12,170 nt of DNA, from NCBI GenBank assembly GCA_964610765.1, contig CAZSWS010000078.1, forward strand, positions 1 through 12,170, written 5' to 3'. The position numbers were made by a program, and so were the translations under genes. This DNA comes from CAZSWS01 sp964610765 (GTDB lineage: Bacteria; Bacteroidota; Bacteroidia; Bacteroidales; Tannerellaceae). This document shows positions 7,775-12,170 of this stretch, in pieces. Each line of letters starts with the position of its first letter. Position 1 is the stretch's first letter. The notes beneath the pieces were generated by a model, which saw only the letters and a program-made list of their open reading frames with translations, searched no databases and had not been told where the DNA came from.

Positions 7775-9403
7775 ATGAAAACAAACAAATTAAGAATAAT
7801 AACATGCACTGTGCTAGTCTTTTGTTTATGCAACGTAAGCTGTTTAAACGAGGATCCTAGAGATCAAATTCCGATTGACAAGACTCAACAGAGTTTAAAA
7901 AGCCTGTACATCAACTACGTAGCTTCTCTATACACATACATCGGAGGGCATAAAGACAGTCAGGGTTTGCAGGGAACAACCAGAGGCATCTATGATTTTA
8001 ATACGCTCACTACTGACGAGGCTATGATTCCGGTCAGAGGTGGCGACTGGTATGATGGGGGTTTTTGGAAAGATCTTTATCTCCATACTTGGGGCGTAAA
8101 TAATCAATCGCTAAAAGCCGTTTGGGAATATCTGTACAAAGTAGTAATCCTCAGTAATTCTTCAATCGAAGTATTAGAAGCTAACAGAGAAAAGTTTGAC
8201 CAACATCAAATAGACTGCTATATCGCTGAAGTGAGAGCTTTTAGAGCCGTTTATTACTATTATTTGCTTGATTTATTTGCCCGAGTACCACTAACGACCA
8301 GCTCGACAATTCCAATTAAAGAAGTGAAACAGAGAGAGCGAAAAGAGGTGTTCGACTTCGTAGTCAAAGAACTTACTGAAGCAGCCCCCGACTTGTACAA
8401 AGGTTATAGCAATCAACTCGGAGAATATTACGGAAGAATCACTCAGCCGGTTGCTCATTTTATACTGGCTAAACTCTATTTGAATGCGGAGGTTTATGCC
8501 AACAACAACTGGACAGATGGAAGTGTTCTAAATGGTCGTTCTATGAGATTCACGATTGAGGGTCAAGCATATAATGCATGGGAAGCAACGGTCTATTACT
8601 GTGACCGGATAGGTGAACCGGGTTATCAGTTGTCTGCTAATTATGAAGACAACTTTGAAGTATTCAATGAATCTTCAGTAGAAAATATATTCACCATACC
8701 GATGGACAAACGAAGCTATACGAATCAGATGCAATACCTGTTCCGCTCACTCCACTACAACCATTCTCAAGCATTAGGCATGGCGGGCGAAAATGGCACT
8801 TCCGCCACAATTGATGCACTAACTATCTATGGATATGGCACAGATAACGAAGACCCTCGTTTTGATAAAAATTATTATGCCGGAGTGGTATATGATTTGA
8901 ACGGTAAAATAATAAAAACAGACTTGGGAAAGACCTTAGAATATCTGCCTTGGGACATAAAGCTGGACCTATCAGACTCGCCTCACCTAAAGATGGCCGG
9001 AGCCAGAATGAAAAAATATGCCATAGATAAAACAAGCATCAAGGATGGAAAATTGATTGACAATGACATCGTTCTTTTTAGATATGCAGATGTCTTACTA
9101 ATGAAATCGGAAGCAAAAGTACGAAATGGAGAGCAGGGAGATGTAGAACTCAACGAAGTGCGAAATCGGGTAGAAGCTGCACCTAGAAAAGCAAACCTGG
9201 AAAATATACTGGATGAAAGGCTGTTAGAACTTGCTTGGGAAGGATGGAGAAGACAAGACCTCATTCGTTTTGACAGATACCATAAAGCATACGACCAGCG
9301 ACCACAGTTAGAGAATGAATTGAACAGATATACCACAGTATTCCCTATTCCTCAAAGTGTGCTGGACCTAAATACTAATTTAACTCAAAACTACGGATAC
9401 TAA
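7775..9403 (+). CDS. SusD/RagB-family outer-membrane nutrient-binding lipoprotein
   Basis: This 542-residue surface lipoprotein acts as the lid of the SusC barrel and binds the ligand. The signal peptide ends at C23 in the stretch NVSCLNEDP. Acidic residues E26 and D27 soon after the cysteine resemble the Bacteroidetes surface-export signal. The SusD family is recognised by the early AEVRAFRAVYYYYLLDLFARVP segment in the TPR-like core, and near the C-terminus by ELAWEGWRRQDLIRF and by FPIPQSVLDLN followed by LTQNYGY. Length is typical. It follows susC by 11 bp and is the last gene of the pair. No glycoside hydrolase, protease, peptidase or surface glycan-binding protein follows, so context gives no hint of the substrate. 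Confidence 0.95.
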   Translation: MKTNKLRIITCTVLVFCLCNVSCLNEDPRDQIPIDKTQQSLKSLYINYVASLYTYIGGHKDSQGLQGTTRGIYDFNTLTTDEAMIPVRGGDWYDGGFWKDLYLHTWGVNNQSLKAVWEYLYKVVILSNSSIEVLEANREKFDQHQIDCYIAEVRAFRAVYYYYLLDLFARVPLTTSSTIPIKEVKQRERKEVFDFVVKELTEAAPDLYKGYSNQLGEYYGRITQPVAHFILAKLYLNAEVYANNNWTDGSVLNGRSMRFTIEGQAYNAWEATVYYCDRIGEPGYQLSANYEDNFEVFNESSVENIFTIPMDKRSYTNQMQYLFRSLHYNHSQALGMAGENGTSATIDALTIYGYGTDNEDPRFDKNYYAGVVYDLNGKIIKTDLGKTLEYLPWDIKLDLSDSPHLKMAGARMKKYAIDKTSIKDGKLIDNDIVLFRYADVLLMKSEAKVRNGEQGDVELNEVRNRVEAAPRKANLENILDERLLELAWEGWRRQDLIRFDRYHKAYDQRPQLENELNRYTTVFPIPQSVLDLNTNLTQNYGY

Positions 9404-9484
9404 AAGTTATTACACAGACAGTTCCTGCCACCATCCACTAGGATGAATGACATTGAATGACTGTATATCCGTTAAGAGGGTTTA
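9404..9484. other. Short convergent intergenic region after susD
   Basis: It holds a weak hairpin, CATCC (9432-9436) with GGATG (9441-9445), without a T run, and a short direct repeat GAATGAC (9445-9451 and 9455-9461). I see no proper terminator for either converging gene. Confidence 0.4.
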
Positions 9485-10780
9485 TCAAACTTGAAGAGAA
9501 GCAGCAGATATTTGCTTTTCCCTGTTTTCATCCAATAATAGATAGCCGATGATAGCTATTGCCATATAAGGCAGATACATTAAAGAAATCAGCTTATAAA
9601 AGTCCACATCCAGGATTTTAACGATGCCCTGTAAAGCAATTATTATAGCTATTCCTCCTGCGAAAATCCATGCCCAGCCTAAGGAACGATCTAACTTTCG
9701 TGAAGATTCGGTAAGCAAACGGATACTTACCATAGTGAAAAACACAGATCCTATTAAAAGAAGAGTAGAAATATAGATTTGATAAAAGTATAGCGTATCT
9801 ATATGCCCGGTTAATGACTCTTGACCCACCATCCACGTACCAATTGTTGCCACCGTTGTCAGCATGTTGAAGTACGGAACAAATAAAAGTGCCTGAACAT
9901 AGGCTAACTTTTCAAAGGCTTTCCCAATGCTTTTCTGCCCTTCCGTATGGTAATAACAAGCAAATATAATTGAGATAAAAATAAGCACTATCGAAAGTAA
10001 CATTTCAGGAAAAAGCTGATAAAGTTCATTCCCATCACAAAGTAGTAGCGGAATATACAAGAGCGGAATAAGAGCTATTATCACAACACAAAGCACTCTC
10101 CCAACGCTATAAGCTTTGATCCGCCGGATAAAGGCAAGCTCTTTTTGAGGCAAGGCCAGGTAAATAATGGATAAAGCAAGCAATAAGGCTGAAATAAGGT
10201 AGACGATCCTTTGAATATAAAATATAATCAGGGGGCTGTTTTCATAGATTGAGCTCATCGCTTCTGCTTCAAACTTGGATAAATCAATGGTGCTCGCTTT
10301 TAATATATTTGAAACGACGGCAGTTATTATATACACAAACAGACCAATACCTAATAAGTTTATCTTCCGCGTATTTCCACGGTTTGGCAATAAGAAATTA
10401 ATTGAAAAGTAAAGCAAAAACAGAGTAACTGAAAAGTTCAGGAAAGAATTTGCTGAACGTATGTACAGTTCACTGTTATTAGGCACATCAGATGAGACAG
10501 AGGCCAATTGACCAAAGAGAGACATGCCGGGTTGTTGACTGATACTTACAACTAAAGAAATAGCAGCGCTTAATATATACAAGATAATGAAGAACGTAAA
10601 AAACTTACTGAGTGGCTTTTCTCTTATTTCATTTACCAGTTTTTTAACTCCAAACAAGAGAGGTATGAAAATTAGATAACGTATGAAATAACTCAAAGGA
10701 TGCGTAGTGCTGATATCCGGCTGACCTCCGGTCTGTATAGCATAAACCCACATCGCAAATTCCACCAGTGCAAATAACAA
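9485..10780 (-). CDS. Polytopic membrane protein of unknown function, about 12 helices; N-terminus affected by an in-frame stop
   Basis: I do not recognise the family. The 431 codons given here are the open part after an in-frame TAA at 10793-10795. By eye there are about 12 hydrophobic segments with short loops and a short charged tail (DENREKQISAASLQV), so it is an inner-membrane protein. The first helix begins before this segment: upstream of the stop the same frame runs from an ATG at 10834, and directly after it the residues AIAFLLFALVEFAMWVYA complete a helix. The full-length product would be 449 residues. If translation restarts, candidate starts are TTG at 10780 or the first ATG at 10753, both inside that helix. 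It may therefore be a recent pseudogene, a misread base, or a gene using a downstream start. It converges with susD and does not look like part of that transport pair. Confidence 0.7.
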   Translation of the reverse strand: MLFALVEFAMWVYAIQTGGQPDISTTHPLSYFIRYLIFIPLLFGVKKLVNEIREKPLSKFFTFFIILYILSAAISLVVSISQQPGMSLFGQLASVSSDVPNNSELYIRSANSFLNFSVTLFLLYFSINFLLPNRGNTRKINLLGIGLFVYIITAVVSNILKASTIDLSKFEAEAMSSIYENSPLIIFYIQRIVYLISALLLALSIIYLALPQKELAFIRRIKAYSVGRVLCVVIIALIPLLYIPLLLCDGNELYQLFPEMLLSIVLIFISIIFACYYHTEGQKSIGKAFEKLAYVQALLFVPYFNMLTTVATIGTWMVGQESLTGHIDTLYFYQIYISTLLLIGSVFFTMVSIRLLTESSRKLDRSLGWAWIFAGGIAIIIALQGIVKILDVDFYKLISLMYLPYMAIAIIGYLLLDENREKQISAASLQV

Positions 10781-10792
10781 GAAAGCGATAGC

Positions 10793-10834
10793 TTACGCTA
10801 TAACAACGCGATTGTTTTGTCTCAACTTTTCCAT
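10793..10834 (-). pseudogene. N-terminal 13 codons of the 12-helix membrane protein, ending in an in-frame TAA
   Basis: From ATG at 10834 the frame reads MEKLRQNNRVVIA and then TAA, after which the same frame continues AIAFLLFALVEFA without interruption for the rest of the gene. A positively charged start leading into a hydrophobic helix is what a membrane protein N-terminus should look like, so this is probably the true start. A candidate promoter lies 40 bases upstream. The stop needs only one base change from a sense codon. Confidence 0.6.
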
Positions 10835-10873
10835 AGGATGTTCTTTTAAGGTAACTGCTAATCAGCACTTCTT

Positions 10874-10881
10874 CAAAAATA
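10874..10881 (-). promoter_or_regulatory. Candidate Bacteroides -7 promoter element for the 12-helix membrane protein
   Basis: On the minus strand this reads TATTTTTG, an exact match to TAnnTTTG, ending 39 bases before the ATG at 10834. The nearest upstream TTTG is 24 bases away, longer than the usual spacing of about 19-21, so the -33 part is poor. Its position supports 10834 as the original start of the gene. Confidence 0.4.
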
Positions 10882-10904
10882 AAGAATTTATTTGTCTTTT
10901 AAAT

Positions 10905-10940
10905 ACAAAAAACAGGTATTATTCAACATAAACACCTGTT
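10905..10940 (-). terminator. Rho-independent terminator at the end of the tag cluster
   Basis: On the minus strand AACAGGTGTT (10940-10931) pairs with AATACCTGTT (10920-10911) at 9 of 10 positions around a 10-nt loop and runs straight into TTTTTT. It lies 67 bp after the tag stop codon, in the right orientation to end a leftward transcript. Confidence 0.75.
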
Positions 10941-10944
10941 ATTG

Positions 10945-10960
10945 AGGGGGGGCGGGGAGG
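10945..10960 (+). other. G-rich tract between the tag stop and its terminator
   Basis: The plus strand reads GAGGGGGGGCGGGGAGG, a run of seven G, then four G, then two G, in a region otherwise rich in A and T. It lies in the 3' untranslated part of the tag transcript, which would carry the C-rich strand. No gene overlaps it. Confidence 0.6.
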
Positions 10961-11007
10961 AAATCTTCTTTAGATAAAAAAGTTCCCGCTTTTCAAAGAG
11001 AATCGGT

Positions 11008-11580
11008 TCAGCTCTTTCTACATAAACAATCAATCAAATGGTCATTAACAAAGCCGGTCGCTTGTAAGTAAGCATAACAAATGGTAGAGCCAAAAAACTT
11101 AAAACCTCTCTTCTTCATATCCTTGCTCATCGCATCAGATTCAGGAGAGGAAGCAGGGACTTCTTGCAAATATTTAAAGTTATTCACTATCGGCTGATTA
11201 TTCGGAAAGAAAGAAAGCGTGTAATCATAAAAACTGCCGAACTCTTTTTGAATGTTTATAAATAGCTTGGCATTGTTGATGGTAGACTTAATCTTCAAAC
11301 GGTTTTTCACGATTCCATCAAACAGCATTAACCGATCTACGTCAGAGTCGGTCATCCGTGCCACTTTCTCTACATCAAAATCATGAAATGCTTCACGATA
11401 ACCTGCACGTTTTCTCAGAACTGTTATCCAACTTAATCCGGCTTGTGCGCCCTCTAGCGTCAAAAACTCAAATAGCACCCGATCGTCAGTCACCGATTTT
11501 CCCCATTCTTCGTCGTGATATTTTACATATTCCGCATCCGTACCACACCATCCACAACGTCCGTTTATTAAATTTTCCAT
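11008..11580 (-). CDS. tag: DNA-3-methyladenine glycosylase I
   Basis: This 190-residue cytosolic base-excision-repair enzyme removes 3-methyladenine from alkylated DNA. It aligns along its whole length with E. coli Tag. The zinc site is complete: C9 and H22 at the N-terminus (RCGWC and KYHDEEWG), H181 and C185 at the C-terminus (NDHLIDCLC). The base-recognition residues E43 and W51 lie in LEGAQAGLSWITVLRKR. The SDAMSKDMKKRGFKFFGSTICYAYLQATG segment is the family's C-terminal hallmark. Length is normal. Its ATG at 11580 lies 8 bp after the stop of a 36-residue membrane protein gene on the same strand, so they are probably co-transcribed. Confidence 0.97.
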   Translation of the reverse strand: MENLINGRCGWCGTDAEYVKYHDEEWGKSVTDDRVLFEFLTLEGAQAGLSWITVLRKRAGYREAFHDFDVEKVARMTDSDVDRLMLFDGIVKNRLKIKSTINNAKLFINIQKEFGSFYDYTLSFFPNNQPIVNNFKYLQEVPASSPESDAMSKDMKKRGFKFFGSTICYAYLQATGFVNDHLIDCLCRKS

Positions 11581-11588
11581 CTGATTGT

Positions 11589-11699
11589 TTATTTATTCAT
11601 GTTAGCAATAGTATATTTTACATCACCTATAATTCCATAAAGTAACCCACCTATAAATAGAAAAAAGAGAGAGATTACTAATATAATGTTTGCAGCCAT
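11589..11699 (-). CDS. 36-residue single-helix membrane protein upstream of tag
   Basis: The frame starts ATG at 11699 and begins MAANIILVISLFFLFIGG. Hydrophobic residues run from about 5 to 24, followed by a short polar tail with GDVKYT and a final NMNK, then TAA. That is one membrane helix with a short, mildly charged end. The start is fixed by an in-frame TAA twelve bases before the ATG. It sits on the same strand as tag, ends 8 bp before it, and begins 54 bp after the Fic-family gene. I know no family for it. Its clean helix, tight spacing and glycine-rich helix end argue for a real gene, but conservation would have to decide. Confidence 0.6.
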   Translation of the reverse strand: MAANIILVISLFFLFIGGLLYGIIGDVKYTIANMNK

Positions 11700-11753
11700 A
11701 TAGACATTTTAACGGTAGAAAGTCAAAAAACAAATGGATAGAATGTGAAAAGG

Positions 11754-12170
11754 TTAGACTTTCACTTCCCAAAAGCCATCGCGTTTACCATTTTTACGTT
11801 CAATCATCCCTTTTTCAACTAATCTTTTCGTTAGTCGTTTGACCGTGGATATTGACCTCCCGATCTGTTCGGATATCTCCTGCTGCTTTATATGCGGATT
11901 TTCTCGAATACAGCTAAGTAAAGCCTTTTCTTCTAACGTACAGCTCAAAGTGTCAATTTGAGCCTTTGAACTATTAGAGGTGACACTTTGAGAGGTGTCA
12001 TCAGCTCCAATAAGCAACTGTCGGTTCTTCAATTCATTCTTTTCTCCCATCAATAAATTACGAAAAAAGAGTTCCAAGTATTCTGAGTGACGCTTGACCC
12101 CCTGTTGAACATGCTGATAGTTGGCACGAACCAATGCATTTCTGAAATACCAAGAGTGTTTAGCAAAAAG
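11754..12170 (-). CDS. Fic-family protein, C-terminal part with winged-helix tail (cut by the window edge)
   Basis: The frame is open to the edge, giving 138 residues; the N-terminal part and the catalytic HxFx(D/E)GNGRxxR motif lie outside. The visible part starts LFAKHSWYFRNALVRANYQ, and the segment HSEYLELFFRNLLMGEKNELKNR is the characteristic end of Bacteroidetes Fic proteins. Fic enzymes transfer AMP or another nucleotide moiety to target proteins. A serine-rich linker (about residues 55-72) leads to a winged helix-turn-helix (TLEEKALLSCIRENPHIKQQEISEQIG, then a recognition helix STVKRLTKRLVEKGMIE), so DNA binding or autoregulation is likely. The frame's TTG at 12134 is internal and is not a start. 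The family call rests on the C-terminal segment alone. Confidence 0.75.
   Translation of the reverse strand, partial: LFAKHSWYFRNALVRANYQHVQQGVKRHSEYLELFFRNLLMGEKNELKNRQLLIGADDTSQSVTSNSSKAQIDTLSCTLEEKALLSCIRENPHIKQQEISEQIGRSISTVKRLTKRLVEKGMIERKNGKRDGFWEVKV
11944..11992. repeat. Perfect 12-bp inverted repeat inside the Fic-gene linker
   Basis: CTCAAAGTGTCA (11944-11955) and TGACACTTTGAG (11981-11992) are exact inverted complements with 25 bases between them. The second arm is followed by GTGTCA (11995-12000), which can pair with TGACAC (11981-11986) as a competing hairpin. AGAGGTGACA and AGAGGTGTCA (11976-11985 and 11991-12000) form a direct repeat. All lie in the codons of the linker between the Fic part and the winged helix. 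Confidence 0.65.

Noticed and set aside
10644..10868. A frameshift, instead of a stop codon, at the start of the 12-helix protein
   Set aside because: The overlapping frame here is not hydrophobic and fits no membrane helix, while the frame containing the TAA reads as a proper membrane N-terminus on both sides of the stop.
11739..11770. A terminator between the Fic-family gene and the 36-residue gene
   Set aside because: A 6-bp stem (GTGAAA with TTTCAC) overlaps the Fic stop codon, but the following T run is about 13 bases away, so it is not a convincing terminator.

Overview
The window looks like chromosome of a Bacteroidales bacterium, probably Bacteroides or a close relative. The evidence is an adjacent SusC/SusD outer-membrane pair, a SusD lipoprotein with acidic residues just after the lipid cysteine, moderate to low GC, TAnnTTTG-type promoter motifs instead of strong Shine-Dalgarno sites, and Bacteroides-like Fic and DUF1275 proteins. 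The assembly is a draft, with one 100-N scaffold gap.

Layout, left to right. A leftward gene (7-1125) encodes a GrpB-family nucleotidyltransferase-like domain joined to a helical HEAT-like domain. It is divergent from a rightward potassium-uptake operon, ktrB-ktrA (1336-3425), which ends at a strong hairpin terminator (3478-3511). A gene-free stretch of about 440 bp follows. It contains a compact repeat element (3633-3770) with 22-bp tandem units inside 15-bp inverted arms. A leftward DUF1275/YoaK-type membrane protein gene (3864-4717) is split by the N gap, but the gap is flanked by an exact 55-bp duplication. Collapsing the duplication restores one in-frame 232-residue protein, so the break is almost certainly an assembly artefact.

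A rightward SusC-SusD pair (5016-9403) forms one outer-membrane glycan or peptide importer. Its SusC lacks the usual N-terminal carboxypeptidase-regulatory-like domain, and no hydrolase, sensor or sigma/anti-sigma gene adjoins it inside the window. Convergent to it is a leftward gene for a roughly 12-helix membrane protein of unknown function (9485-10780). Its natural reading frame appears to start at 10834 but carries an in-frame TAA at codon 14, inside the first membrane helix.

The right end is a leftward cluster. First is the C-terminal part of a Fic-family protein with a winged-helix tail, running off the edge at 12170. Next is an easily missed 36-residue single-helix membrane protein (11589-11699), and 8 bp after it tag (3-methyladenine DNA glycosylase I, 11008-11580). 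A hairpin terminator at 10905-10940 closes the cluster.

Most of the window is ordinary Bacteroidales housekeeping and transport. The parts most worth a second look are the small protein in front of tag, the 22-bp repeat element, the nonsense codon in the 12-helix protein, the GrpB fusion and the domain-less SusC. No clearly new multi-gene system is visible.
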